Shown in pieces: positions 37,263 through 45,995 of a DNA stretch of 64,000 bases. This DNA is from an uncultured Bacilli bacterium (lineage in GTDB: Bacteria > Bacillota_I > Bacilli_A > RF39 > UBA660): positions 186,001-250,000 of the forward strand of contig CAKPDH010000002.1 in NCBI GenBank assembly GCA_934148845.1, given 5' to 3'. The notes beneath the pieces are model-generated. The model saw only the letters and a list, made by a program, of their open reading frames with translations. It had not been told where the DNA came from and searched no databases. Position 1 is the stretch's first letter. The number at the start of each line of letters is the position of its first letter. A program made the position numbers and the translations under genes.

Positions 37263-37351
37263 TGGTGCCTAAGGCCGGACTTGAACCGGCACGGGATTTG
37301 ACTCCCGCAGGATTTTAAGTCCTGTGCGTCTACCAATTTCGCCACTCAGGC
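37263..37351 (-). tRNA. tRNA-Leu (TAA)
   Basis: GCCTGAGTGGCGAAATTGG start, anticodon loop CTTAAAA (TAA), long variable arm, CCA encoded. Confidence 0.95.
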
Positions 37352-37359
37352 ACATTAAA

Positions 37360-37435
37360 TGGTGTCCCGCTGGAGATTCGAACTCCAGACCCTTTGATTA
37401 AAAGTCAAATGCTCTACCGACTGAGCTAGCGGAAC
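37360..37435 (-). tRNA. tRNA-Lys (TTT)
   Basis: GTTCCGCTAGCTCAG start, anticodon loop CTTTTAA (TTT), CCA encoded. Confidence 0.95.
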
Positions 37436-37445
37436 AAATTATATA

Positions 37446-37520
37446 TGGTTGCCTCGGCTAGATTCGAACTAGCGCATGCCACAGTCAAAGTGTGGTGCCT
37501 TACCGCTTGGCTACGAGGCA
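37446..37520 (-). tRNA. tRNA-Gln (TTG)
   Basis: TGCCTCGTAGCCAAG start, anticodon loop CTTTGAC (TTG), CCA encoded. Confidence 0.95.
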
Positions 37521-37552
37521 ATATATGCACTACAACAGCACGAAACAAAAAG

Positions 37553-37636
37553 TGGTGGAAGGAGATGGAGTCGAACCATCGAACCCGAAGGAACAGATTT
37601 ACAGTCTGCCGCGTTTGACCACTTCGCTATCCTTCC
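37553..37636 (-). tRNA. tRNA-Tyr (GTA)
   Basis: GGAAGGATAGCGAAG start, anticodon loop CTGTAAA (GTA), long variable arm, CCA encoded. Confidence 0.95.
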
Positions 37637-37643
37637 ATATTAA

Positions 37644-37719
<76 letters not shown>

Positions 37720-37724
37720 ATAAA

Positions 37725-37801
37725 TGGTGGGCGATATAGGACTCGAACCTATGACCCCCTGCTTGTAAGGCAGGTGCTCTAACCAACTGAGCTAATCGCC
37801 C
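37725..37801 (-). tRNA. tRNA-Val (TAC)
   Basis: GGGCGATTAGCTCAG start, anticodon loop CTTACAA (TAC), CCA encoded. First gene of the first tRNA unit. Confidence 0.95.
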
Positions 37802-37821
37802 GAAAAACATTGACATAATTA

Positions 37822-37850
37822 ACTTTATCACTTATACATATTTTTGTCAA
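37822..37850 (-). promoter_or_regulatory. Promoter of the Val-Thr-Tyr-Gln-Lys-Leu tRNA unit
   Basis: Minus-strand TTGACA (37845-37850), 17-nt spacer ending in TGA, and TAAAGT (37822-37827). Confidence 0.75.
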
Positions 37851-37879
37851 TACTTTTTTTAGAATATTGTTAATCTTTT

Positions 37880-38251
37880 TTAAATTTTATTTTCTTTTGA
37901 CTCTATTTTCTTTAATGAATTTTCTATCCAAAATGGCAACTTATATTCTAATGTTTTAAACCCTAATGGGGTTTCTTTTATTTTTCTTCTCTTTACTGCA
38001 ACCTTTTTATTATAAAATATATTTTTTATACTTAATTTTAAATGTCCTAATTCTTCATCAACATCCAATATTTCTACATAAATTAAATCACCGACTTTTA
38101 CAAAATCATTAATATTTTTAACATAACCATGTGATATTTCCGATATATGAATTAAACCAGTATAATAATCATCACACGATACAAACACGCCATAATTTTC
38201 AATTCCGGTAACGGTTGCTCTTATTATTTTCCCTTTCTTAATTTTTGTCAT
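37880..38251 (-). CDS. S1 RNA-binding domain protein (YugI/CvfD-like)
   Basis: The first 75 residues are one S1 OB-fold (KGKIIRATVTGIENYGVFVSCDDYYTGLIHISEISHGYVKNINDFVKVGDLIYVEILDVDEELGHLKLSIK). The C-terminal 45 residues are basic. At 123 residues it matches the small single-S1 proteins YugI/GSP13 and CvfD of Bacillota, which bind ribosomes or RNA and affect post-transcriptional control. GGTGG lies 4 nt before the ATG. It is a single-gene unit running toward the tRNA cluster. Confidence 0.87.
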   Translation of the reverse strand: MTKIKKGKIIRATVTGIENYGVFVSCDDYYTGLIHISEISHGYVKNINDFVKVGDLIYVEILDVDEELGHLKLSIKNIFYNKKVAVKRRKIKETPLGFKTLEYKLPFWIENSLKKIESKENKI

Positions 38252-38298
38252 ACAACCACCAGTAAAATTATATCACATTTTTTTAAATAAAAAAAGGC

Positions 38299-38327
38299 TT
38301 TACAAAAAAAGGGGTTTAATATATAAT
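38299..38327 (+). promoter_or_regulatory. Promoter of the Nfu gene
   Basis: TTTACA (38299-38304), 17-nt spacer and TATAAT (38322-38327). The start codon is 19 nt further on, so the leader is only about 12 nt. Confidence 0.75.
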
Positions 38328-38345
38328 ACGAATTAGGTGATTGAA

Positions 38346-38591
38346 ATGAGCGAACAAGAAGAAAAAATAATTGATATAATTGATAGTCTTAAACCATTTT
38401 TAATAAATGATGGTGGTAATATAGAATATGTAAAATATGAAAATAATATTGTTTATATTAAAATGATGGGAGCATGTGCTAATTGCCAAATGTTAGATAT
38501 TACACTTAAAGATGGTATTGAAGCAGCTATTATGAATGAAGTTCCAGAAGTTAAAGAAGTAGTTAATATTGATTCTACTAATTTTAATTAG
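38346..38591 (+). CDS. NifU C-terminal-domain Fe-S scaffold protein (Nfu)
   Basis: AGGTGAT lies 4 nt before the ATG at 38346. The 81-residue protein is a stand-alone NifU_C domain: LKPFLINDGGNIEYVKYENNIVYIKMMGACANCQMLDITLKDGIEAAI, with the cluster-binding CxxC at ACANCQ. Nfu proteins carry a 4Fe-4S cluster to client enzymes. It is similar in size to YutI of B. subtilis, which in that organism lies near yutH; here a YutH-like gene converges on it and overlaps its end by 8 nt. Confidence 0.93.
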   Translation: MSEQEEKIIDIIDSLKPFLINDGGNIEYVKYENNIVYIKMMGACANCQMLDITLKDGIEAAIMNEVPEVKEVVNIDSTNFN

Positions 38592-39459
38592 ATTCTAACC
38601 ATTCTATTTCTGGTATCTGATATTTATACTTAAACATCAAATATATTTTTTTTAAAAGTATTTCGTAAGAAGTGCTTTTTTTTATTATCTTATTTAATTT
38701 TTCATCATTACTTTTTTCTTGAATTATATCATCATATAAATCAAAATAATAAGATGGATATAATAACCTTGAAAAGAATGCAATTGCCTCATTTTTATTT
38801 ATATTTATTTCACTTATATATTTGATTATATCATCACTATCTAAATTATCATTAAAGAAACTAATTTTATAATATTCTGCTATATCCCTTACTCTACAAT
38901 CTATAATTAAATTTATTGGGTTATAAAAAGAATCAGTACCTTTTACATCTATTCTTCTATGCGATATTGAATAGACAAGTTTTGAAGTATCTATGTAATT
39001 TAAAAGTGAAATAGCATTCTCACTAAGCCCTATATAATAATTAAAACTTTCTTTTACAGTTTTATATTTATATCCCATTTGATTTACTTGGTATTCATAA
39101 TAATCTATTTTGCTTTCCCATAAAGGTTTCCAAGAAAAATTTTCTTCTTCATATACTATAAAAGAATAATTTAATATATCATTATAATTTATATCTTCTT
39201 TATCTAATTTAAATTTTATTAAAATATAATTATTGTTATTATAACTTGTAATAATGTTTCCAAAACTATTTATTACAATTTCATGACAAAAAACATTATT
39301 ACTCATCATAATATAGTATATTTTTTTTAAGTAGTTTAAATCATAATTAAAATTTATTAATGCATATCTATAGTTATTAGAATATATTACATAATAATCA
39401 TCTACTTTTCTTATTTCTTCTATTAATATATTATAATAATAGTTTATTAAATTTTTCAT
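38584..39459 (-). CDS. YutH-like spore coat-associated protein (kinase-fold relative)
   Basis: The 291-residue protein matches the C-terminal pattern I know from the CotS/YutH group: SISHRRIDVKGTDSFYNPINLIIDCRVRDIAEYYKISFF (about 178-216), then AIAFFSRLLYPSYYFDLYDDII (about 235-256). In YutH the corresponding block is HKR..., VRDLAEW and LLFPLHYFE. These are aminoglycoside-phosphotransferase-fold proteins located in the spore coat; catalytic residues are often lost, and the usual HxDxxxxN loop is altered here too. Assignment is by motif recall, not alignment. GAGG precedes the ATG. Confidence 0.6.
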   Translation of the reverse strand: MKNLINYYYNILIEEIRKVDDYYVIYSNNYRYALINFNYDLNYLKKIYYIMMSNNVFCHEIVINSFGNIITSYNNNNYILIKFKLDKEDINYNDILNYSFIVYEEENFSWKPLWESKIDYYEYQVNQMGYKYKTVKESFNYYIGLSENAISLLNYIDTSKLVYSISHRRIDVKGTDSFYNPINLIIDCRVRDIAEYYKISFFNDNLDSDDIIKYISEININKNEAIAFFSRLLYPSYYFDLYDDIIQEKSNDEKLNKIIKKSTSYEILLKKIYLMFKYKYQIPEIEWLESN

Positions 39460-39483
39460 CTTATAACCTCAATTAATAATATG

Positions 39484-39514
39484 CAAAAAAAATAGAATAA
39501 TTAGTTATCCTATT
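39484..39514 (-). terminator. Terminator after the 39505-40317 gene
   Basis: AATAGGATAA and TTATTCTATT pair with one bulge on the minus strand, then seven or eight T. It overlaps the last codons. Confidence 0.7.
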
Positions 39515-40317
39515 AATTCTTTTATATTATTAATTTTATTAGTTAATTCAGAAATTTTTGCTTCTAATTCTTTATTTTTTTCTACTTCTTCAAAATATTT
39601 TGATTTATAATTAATTATTACATTTGAATCATCCTCGTCACTTACGTTAGGCGTATTTAATGTACCAACTGAATCAAATGAATGACCAGAAAAATCATTA
39701 TTTAAAGCATTAGAATCATTATTTACTGTAGATATATCTTGGCTAAGTAAATTATCAGTTACACTAGGACTATTTTGAATAGTTTCAGGTGCAATGTTTG
39801 ATACTGTACTAGTATTAACAGAATTATTATCCTCATTATTATATGTATTTATGCTTGCATCAGGAGTATTTAAAGGCTCTACTTCTATCTGATTTGATGG
39901 CTGCTCAACTGCTTCAAATTCTAGGCCGAAATATTGTTTCATTATCATTTTCATTAACCTAAATCTATTCTTACTTACTATTTTTAATTTTGTTAACATA
40001 GAAATAGGCAAGTATCTAATATCACTACTTGTTGTTCCATTTTTCTTATCTTGGACAATTTTTGTTACCGATTGTTGAACATTTGCCCATTCAGTAGGGT
40101 CTTTTATTTCTACTCCAACCATGGCTCCTGTTTCAACATTTCCAAATTCATTTCTAATTACTTCTTTTCCAACTTGAACTAAATATAAAATAACATAGCC
40201 TGCTTCATCTATTTCACGTTCTGTATACATGAAATAATATTTTGAATTATATAAATAAAATAAAGCATCTACTTCTTTTGAAGTTCCATTTTCTAATATA
40301 AGATTATACTTTTCCAT
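39505..40317 (-). CDS. Protein with N-terminal beta domain, Asn/Ser-rich middle and C-terminal coiled coil
   Basis: The 270-residue protein begins with a short folded domain (about 1-60: LILENGTSKEVDALFYLYNSKYYFMYTEREIDEAGYVILYLVQVGKEV) that recalls DUF1292-type domains. A helical segment follows (about 95-135), then a Ser/Thr/Asn/Asp-rich stretch (about 140-230), and a heptad-like helix at the end (KYFEEVEKNKELEAKISELTNKINNIKELIG). No function is recognised. GGGTGAT precedes the ATG. It follows truA on the same strand with a weak hairpin between. Confidence 0.65.
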   Translation of the reverse strand: MEKYNLILENGTSKEVDALFYLYNSKYYFMYTEREIDEAGYVILYLVQVGKEVIRNEFGNVETGAMVGVEIKDPTEWANVQQSVTKIVQDKKNGTTSSDIRYLPISMLTKLKIVSKNRFRLMKMIMKQYFGLEFEAVEQPSNQIEVEPLNTPDASINTYNNEDNNSVNTSTVSNIAPETIQNSPSVTDNLLSQDISTVNNDSNALNNDFSGHSFDSVGTLNTPNVSDEDDSNVIINYKSKYFEEVEKNKELEAKISELTNKINNIKELIG

Positions 40318-40369
40318 AATATCACCCTTTTATTCTAAAACAATTATAATCTAATATTTAAAAAAAATC

Positions 40370-40402
40370 AATAGAAAAAGGCCATTTAATAATAAACGTC
40401 CT
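40370..40402 (-). terminator. Possible weak terminator after truA
   Basis: AAAGG and CCTTT bracket an AT-rich loop and are followed by TTTTTC on the minus strand. The hairpin overlaps the last truA codons. Confidence 0.4.
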
Positions 40403-41126
40403 TTAAGTATAAGCCGCAGGCCTTAGCGCATACCCCTGATTCTTTTCTATCTTTTGACTCTAGTATTTGTATTACATCCTCGCTTTTTCTTTTTCCAGAT
40501 CCTATTTCAATCAAAAGTCCTACAATATTTCTAACCATATATCTCATAAAACCAGTTCCTAATATTGATATAGTGATTAAATTTATATTTTTAGGATCTC
40601 TAATTATTGAAGTTTGTATTATTTCTCTTTCATAATTATCTTTCTCTTCATCAACTTTTACAAAAGATCTAAAATCATGCCTTCCTTCAATATATTTTAA
40701 AGCTCTACTCATCTCATTTATGTCAAGTTTTTTATTATATTGATATACATAATCTTTTTCAATAGGATTATATGTACCTAAATTAATTTTATAAATATAT
40801 TCCTTTGCTTTTGCATTAAATCTTGCATGAAATGTATCTTCAACAATTACTACGCCTTTTACATATATATCATCAGGTAAAAGACTATTTAATGAATTTT
40901 TAAGTTTATCTACAGGTACATTATTTAAAAGATCAAAGTGAGCTTTTTGATTTAACGCATGTACACCAGCATCTGTTCTGCCTGTTGCACATACGTTTAC
41001 TTTTTTGTTAGAATTTATTTTTTTTAGTGCCTTCTCTAACTCACCTTGTATAGTTTTCATTCTTGGTTGCTTTTGATATCCTTTATATTTAGATCCATCA
41101 TATGAAAAGCTTATAAAATATCTCAC
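40386..41126 (-). CDS. truA: tRNA pseudouridine(38-40) synthase TruA
   Basis: Translation begins at GTG (41124-41126), sharing GTGA with the stop of the upstream ecfT-like gene. The 246-residue enzyme has its catalytic Asp in ATGRTDAGVHALNQKAHFD (about 45-63), then FHARFNAKAKEYIYKI and the late GTGFMRYMVRNIVGLLIEIGSGK. It makes pseudouridine at positions 38-40 of tRNA anticodon stems. The order ecfA-ecfA-ecfT-truA is the classical one in Bacillota, where rplM-rpsI usually follow; here those genes are at 55 kb. Confidence 0.96.
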   Translation of the reverse strand: MRYFISFSYDGSKYKGYQKQPRMKTIQGELEKALKKINSNKKVNVCATGRTDAGVHALNQKAHFDLLNNVPVDKLKNSLNSLLPDDIYVKGVVIVEDTFHARFNAKAKEYIYKINLGTYNPIEKDYVYQYNKKLDINEMSRALKYIEGRHDFRSFVKVDEEKDNYEREIIQTSIIRDPKNINLITISILGTGFMRYMVRNIVGLLIEIGSGKRKSEDVIQILESKDRKESGVCAKACGLYLKDVYY

Positions 41127-41776
41127 AAAATCACATCCTTAACAATTACTAAGACAATTAAAGCACACAGTATATAATTTAATGTTATAATTTGTATAGA
41201 TTCTTTTTCTTTTTTTAGCTTATAATTTCTTAATTTTAAACTTAAACTTAATTTATTAATATTATCCATAGTCATAAAAAGTCTAGGCATAATATAATAC
41301 TTTATACTATATCTATTCTTTTTACCTTGCATATTATAAATTACCTCGCCACTTTTTATATAATAATATATAGAAAATAAATTAATAGACATATTATATG
41401 ACAATTTACTAGTATTGATTTTAAATATTGAAAGAAATTTTAATAATTTGTTTATAAATAAATCTATATTTTTAAAAGAACTGTTTTTCATAACATAATA
41501 AAATAACATAAATAAAATAATAATCTTATAAATAAAAATAATACTTAAAATTAAATTTTTTGATAATATAATGTATAAAATTAATAATAAAAATAGCCAT
41601 ATATGTGTGTTTTTTAAAATGTTTAAATATTCTAATCTATTTTTATTATGAATAAAGATAATAGCTAAAATAAAGCTCGAAATAATAATTATTATTAATA
41701 ATCTATTTGTAGTTATTAATAATATTGATAATAATATATTAAAAAGTATTTTAGTTGAATAATTATTACTTAGCAT
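41123..41776 (-). CDS. Divergent EcfT-like energy-coupling membrane protein
   Basis: The 217-residue membrane protein has about five helices in the first 100 residues and a cytoplasmic stretch with two helices (about 150-190). In EcfT this region carries two A-R-G coupling motifs. Here only SLKLRNYK remains in the expected place (about 180-187), so the contact sites are degenerate. Assignment rests mainly on position between the ABC genes and truA. It starts inside the end of the preceding gene with no clear ribosome site, indicating coupled translation. EcfT normally links the ATPases to substrate-binding S components for vitamins. Confidence 0.65.
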   Translation of the reverse strand: MLSNNYSTKILFNILLSILLITTNRLLIIIIISSFILAIIFIHNKNRLEYLNILKNTHIWLFLLLILYIILSKNLILSIIFIYKIIILFMLFYYVMKNSSFKNIDLFINKLLKFLSIFKINTSKLSYNMSINLFSIYYYIKSGEVIYNMQGKKNRYSIKYYIMPRLFMTMDNINKLSLSLKLRNYKLKKEKESIQIITLNYILCALIVLVIVKDVIL

Positions 41777-42515
41777 TTCTATATATATCCTTAACTAAAT
41801 CATTAATATTATCTCTATTACATAATTTAACATTTTTTTCATTTTTTACATAGTAAATAAAATCTATTATTTCAGGCTTAGGTATTTTATTAAATGAATC
41901 AAATATATTATACTTATTATCACATATTTTAATTTTATTATTAATTATAACTATATTTGAAGAAGATTTAAACGCAAATTCTATATTATTCGTTAGTATT
42001 ATTATAAGTTTATCTTTATGCTTTAGCGCTTTTAAATATTTTATAAGTGTATTTTCACTCTTATTATCTAAATATAATGATGGATTCTCCATTATATAGA
42101 TCTTTTTATCTTCAATAAGCATCTTAATTAAGAGTATTTTTGAAACTTCTCCTCTACTTATTTCTGTATAATTTTTCTTTAATATAGAATCATCTAAATC
42201 AAAAGCCTTTAAATATTCTAATATCTTAATTTTATCTATATTTTTATTTCCATAGCGCAAATCTTCATATATATTAATATTAAATAAATTAGAATTTAAA
42301 TAAGCTATATCTTCATTTATATTATTTTTTATTTTTTCTTTTGGTTTTATCTTTTTTTTACCTATGCACACTTCTCCACTTGTAAAATTACCATTTAGTA
42401 TATTTTTTATATCAGAAATTGTCATACCAATAAATGAGTATATATCCGAACTTATATTTAAATTAAAATCGTTAACTATTTTATTTAAACAAACATTCTT
42501 AAATTTTATTTCCAT
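41766..42515 (-). CDS. Degenerate ABC ATPase, EcfA2 position, lacking Walker A
   Basis: The 249-residue protein keeps the ABC fold order but the nucleotide-binding motifs are lost. The P-loop position reads YSFIGMTISDIKNILNG (about 26-42) with no GKS/T. The signature is EISRGEVSK instead of LSGGQ, Walker B is KIYIMENPS with Glu for Asp, and the switch-His strand reads ILTNN. ATP hydrolysis at this site looks impossible. The frame is intact and overlaps both neighbours, so it is under selection or very recently decayed. Confidence 0.7.
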   Translation of the reverse strand: MEIKFKNVCLNKIVNDFNLNISSDIYSFIGMTISDIKNILNGNFTSGEVCIGKKKIKPKEKIKNNINEDIAYLNSNLFNINIYEDLRYGNKNIDKIKILEYLKAFDLDDSILKKNYTEISRGEVSKILLIKMLIEDKKIYIMENPSLYLDNKSENTLIKYLKALKHKDKLIIILTNNIEFAFKSSSNIVIINNKIKICDNKYNIFDSFNKIPKPEIIDFIYYVKNEKNVKLCNRDNINDLVKDIYRNAK

Positions 42516-43276
42516 ATTGAATCTACCAATTCTATTTTATCAGTATAAACTTGGTCTATCAAGTTATAAGATTTTAATTTACTAGATATATCTAAAATAA
42601 ATGGCATTTTTATATTACATTTTGAAAATATTTTTTCATTTTCCATATACTTACTTATATTACCATCACCTATTAATTCTCCGTTATCTATAAATAATAT
42701 GTTTGATGCATCCATTAGATATTTGTCATCTAATACTGTCATAAGTACTATAGAAGATTTGGATAATTTTTTTATATATGAGTTTACTTTTTCTAATATT
42801 TCAAATGGTAAATCTGAATAATCCTCGTCTATAAAAATATATTCAGGATCTAAAATTGTTTGACTAATTAATTTAATTAATTTATATTCTATTTTTGATA
42901 ATTCAGAAGTGTTTTTATACAGTGAATACTCAATTCCTAATTTTTTTGCTATTTTAAAAGTCTTATCTTTTATATTTTTTTTATTTGTTCCTAAATTAGT
43001 TATAGGTTCAATAATTTTATCTATAACCAAGCCTTCTTCAATAAACATATCTGGATATATATATCCAATTTTATTAAAAATTTTGTCTACTTTTTTATTT
43101 TTATATAATACTTCACCGTTATAATTAAATAATCCTAACAGACACTTTATTAAAGTAGACTTCCCACTTCCATTTCTTCCTACTAATACATTAAATGTCT
43201 TATCTTTTAATGTAAATGATATGTTTTTTAAAATATCTAAGTAGCACAAATTTTGTACATCTAAAGAATTATCCAT
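42506..43276 (-). CDS. ABC ATPase, EcfA1 position, with partly degenerate motifs
   Basis: The 256-residue protein has a normal Walker A, GRNGSGKST (33-41), and an acidic Walker B, YIFIDED, but the Q-loop reads IGYIYPD and the signature region is TSELSKIEYKL in place of LSGGQ. It is first in the run EcfA1-EcfA2-EcfT-truA with 10-nt overlaps. With the next gene lacking its P-loop, the pair would hold at most one intact nucleotide site, and that site would need the partner's weakened signature. GGTGAT precedes the ATG; the gene is divergent from the gerA operon. Confidence 0.75.
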   Translation of the reverse strand: MDNSLDVQNLCYLDILKNISFTLKDKTFNVLVGRNGSGKSTLIKCLLGLFNYNGEVLYKNKKVDKIFNKIGYIYPDMFIEEGLVIDKIIEPITNLGTNKKNIKDKTFKIAKKLGIEYSLYKNTSELSKIEYKLIKLISQTILDPEYIFIDEDYSDLPFEILEKVNSYIKKLSKSSIVLMTVLDDKYLMDASNILFIDNGELIGDGNISKYMENEKIFSKCNIKMPFILDISSKLKSYNLIDQVYTDKIELVDSIWK

Positions 43277-43372
43277 AGTATCACCAGTTAATTATTATAT
43301 TATAGTTTCAATTTAAAGTAAAGAATAATAATATTTTTTTTACATTTGGTAATAATATATTTAGGTGGTTTT

Positions 43373-44836
43373 ATGGATAATAATATAGAGGAAATTTTTA
43401 AAAAAGTTAAAGATATGTGTGGGAATAGTTCTGACATAGTTACAAGATTAATAACTAAAAAAAATTATAGACTTGGATATATATATTTAGAAAGTGTATC
43501 AAGTGATGATAAAATAAGTAATTTTTTAAATAAGGCTATTCTTAATATTGACAAAAAAAGAATATTTGATTCGTTATTTATAAATGTTAAAAATAATATT
43601 TTTAATAGTAATATTAAATTTTGTAATGATTATGATGAATTGTTTTTTTATTTAGCTAGTGGATATACTGCACTTGTTTTAGATAATACAGATAAATCTA
43701 TTGTAATTGAAACTAAAGCAAGTATAGATAGAGGTATTCAAGAAGCCTCAAGTGAACCAATTATTAGGGGACCTAAAGATAGTTTTACAGAGAATCATTC
43801 AAAAAATTTAGGATTAATTAGAAAAAGAATAAAAGACCCTAATTTGTATTTTAACGATGTTATAGTTGGCGTTAGAACAAAAACTAAAGTAACTGTTGGA
43901 TATATTTCTGATATAGCAAATAAAAATAACGTAGATAAAATAATTTCTAAATTAAATAATATTAACATAGATGGAATATTTGATAGTGGATATATAAGAG
44001 AATTATTAGAAGGAAAAGAAAAATCACTATTTCCTAAAGTTTTAAGTACAGAACGCCCTGATTTAGCCTGTACATCTCTTTTAAATGGGAAAATAATTAT
44101 ACTTGTTGAAAATAGTCCGTTTATTTTAATTTTACCTGCTATTTTAGATGATTTTATACATTCTCCAGATGATAACTACCAAAAACCTTTTAATGCCTCT
44201 TTTAGCCGTATTTTAAGATTTATATGCTTCTTCTTAGCACTCGTAACTCCTGCTATATATATAGCTCTTATGACATTTAACCATGAAATAATACCAAATC
44301 AGTTGTTAATATCCCTAGCTATTCAAAGAGATGGTGTACCGTTTCCAACTGCAATAGAAGTACTTGTATTTGTACTTACATTTGAACTATTAAGACAAGC
44401 TGATATACATGCTCCAAGTTTTTCTGGTAGTGCGATGAATATTGTTGGCGCTTTAATACTTGGAGATGCAGCTGTTGCTGCTGGTATTGTATCACCCATT
44501 GTAATAATTATTGTAGCTACTACTTCTATATGTGAATTAGTATTCTATGATCAAGATATTATTGATGCATTAAGAGAATGGAGAATTATTTTTATACTAG
44601 CTAGCGCTATTTTAGGTATTATAGGTGTAGTAATAGCGTTTATTATGTTTATATCAAAATTATGTAGTTTAAAGTGTTTAAATGCATATTATTTAACTCC
44701 ATTTAGTCCATTAAACATTAATATGCTTAAAGATTCAATTGTTAGATTTGATAGAAAAAAATTAAAAAAGAGACCTAGCATTTTTACTAAAAATTTAAAA
44801 AGAATGGATGATGTTAATGAAGAAAATACTAATTAG
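43373..44836 (+). CDS. gerAA: Spore germinant receptor A subunit (GerAA family)
   Basis: I chose the ATG at 43373 with TAGGTGG before it. The 487-residue protein has a soluble N-terminal part of about 240 residues and then the GerA membrane region, with TKASIDRGIQEASSEPIIRGPKDSFTENHSKNLGLIRKRIKDP (about 115-157) as the family hallmark, FRLLRFICFFLALVTPAIYIAL, and ADIHAPSFSGSAMNIVGALILGDAAVAAGIVSP. With GerAC and GerAB it forms a receptor in the spore inner membrane that senses nutrients and starts germination. It overlaps gerAC by 20 nt. Confidence 0.95.
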   Translation: MDNNIEEIFKKVKDMCGNSSDIVTRLITKKNYRLGYIYLESVSSDDKISNFLNKAILNIDKKRIFDSLFINVKNNIFNSNIKFCNDYDELFFYLASGYTALVLDNTDKSIVIETKASIDRGIQEASSEPIIRGPKDSFTENHSKNLGLIRKRIKDPNLYFNDVIVGVRTKTKVTVGYISDIANKNNVDKIISKLNNINIDGIFDSGYIRELLEGKEKSLFPKVLSTERPDLACTSLLNGKIIILVENSPFILILPAILDDFIHSPDDNYQKPFNASFSRILRFICFFLALVTPAIYIALMTFNHEIIPNQLLISLAIQRDGVPFPTAIEVLVFVLTFELLRQADIHAPSFSGSAMNIVGALILGDAAVAAGIVSPIVIIIVATTSICELVFYDQDIIDALREWRIIFILASAILGIIGVVIAFIMFISKLCSLKCLNAYYLTPFSPLNINMLKDSIVRFDRKKLKKRPSIFTKNLKRMDDVNEENTN

Positions 44837-45995
44837 TTTAATTTTAATGTTATTACTTACAGGTTGTTGGAATTATAAAGAATTAAATGATTATTCAATA
44901 GTCACAGGGATTGCTATTGATAAAATTAATGATGAGTATGAACTTAGTATTCTTATATCTAATGCTTCTAAAGGAAATAGTGAAAAAGACACAAGTCCTC
45001 AAATAATAGTATATAGTGGTAAAGGAAATACAATTATGGAAGCATTAAAGGATATTGGACTCATTAGTTCCAAAGAAATATACTTAGGTCATTTTTCTGT
45101 ATTATTACTATCAGAAGATGTAGCACGCGAGGGCATAAATAATGTTATTGATTTATTTTTAAGAGAATCAAGTACAAAAAAAGTATTTTATGTTGCAATT
45201 ACAAAAGATAGCAGCGCGAAAGATATTTTAAAGATAGTAACTCCTTTATCTGACTTTCCAGCACAAAATATAAGTGACAATTTAAGATCTACTACTAAAC
45301 TTCAAGGCTTAATATCTAATGTTAATTTTAATGAAATATTATCTACTTTAAATAGGTCTGGAATTGAGTTAACTATAAACTCAGTATCATTAATAGGAAA
45401 TATAGAGGAAGGTTCTGAAAAAGAAAACATCGAAAATAGTGAACCTAAAGCTTATGTAAAACTTGGTCCTTTAGCGCTTTTTAAAGGTGATAAATTTATT
45501 GGGTGGGCTAATAATGATGAAACTATAGGAATTAATATAATTAAAGATAAAATGAGTGAAATGTATATAAAAATAGATTTTGATGATTCATACGTTGTAT
45601 TAAATACAACAAGTTTTAAAACAGATGTAAAAGTTAAACTTAAAAATAACGAACCTAATGTTAAAATTGAAAGTGATTGTGAAGCTGAAATTATAGAGGT
45701 TAACGGAAAAATAGATTTGACTAGCGATAATACAATAAATGAAATCGCTAAAAATGCAAATAAAGAATTGAAGGAATATATTAATAAAGCATTAAACTTA
45801 TCTATGAAATATAAATCTGATTTTTTTGGATTTGGTCTTAAATTCTATCAAAATTATCCAAAATATTACGTCAAAGTAAAAGATAATTGGGAAAATAAAT
45901 TAAGTGATATTAATTTTAATATTAAAACTACTATAAGCATAAATAATAAAGGTTCAGCTAAAAATAGTTTGGAGGAATTAAAAAATGAAAGATAA
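44817..45995 (+). CDS. gerAC: Spore germinant receptor C subunit, lipoprotein (GerAC family)
   Basis: The start at 44817 lies behind GGATGAT; two earlier in-frame ATGs would lengthen the signal peptide without help. The 392-residue protein has lipobox LLTGCW (Cys17), then the GerAC pattern KELNDYSIVTGIAIDK, YSGKGNTIMEALKDIGLISSKEIYLGHFSVLLLSEDVAREGI, and the final SDFFGFGLKFYQNYPKYY. It overlaps gerAA and the next gene, giving operon order A-C-B. Confidence 0.95.
   Translation: MKKILISLILMLLLTGCWNYKELNDYSIVTGIAIDKINDEYELSILISNASKGNSEKDTSPQIIVYSGKGNTIMEALKDIGLISSKEIYLGHFSVLLLSEDVAREGINNVIDLFLRESSTKKVFYVAITKDSSAKDILKIVTPLSDFPAQNISDNLRSTTKLQGLISNVNFNEILSTLNRSGIELTINSVSLIGNIEEGSEKENIENSEPKAYVKLGPLALFKGDKFIGWANNDETIGINIIKDKMSEMYIKIDFDDSYVVLNTTSFKTDVKVKLKNNEPNVKIESDCEAEIIEVNGKIDLTSDNTINEIAKNANKELKEYINKALNLSMKYKSDFFGFGLKFYQNYPKYYVKVKDNWENKLSDINFNIKTTISINNKGSAKNSLEELKNER

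Noticed and set aside
43277..43372. Sigma-G-type promoter before the gerA operon
   Set aside because: No convincing -35/-10 pair could be read; left uncalled.
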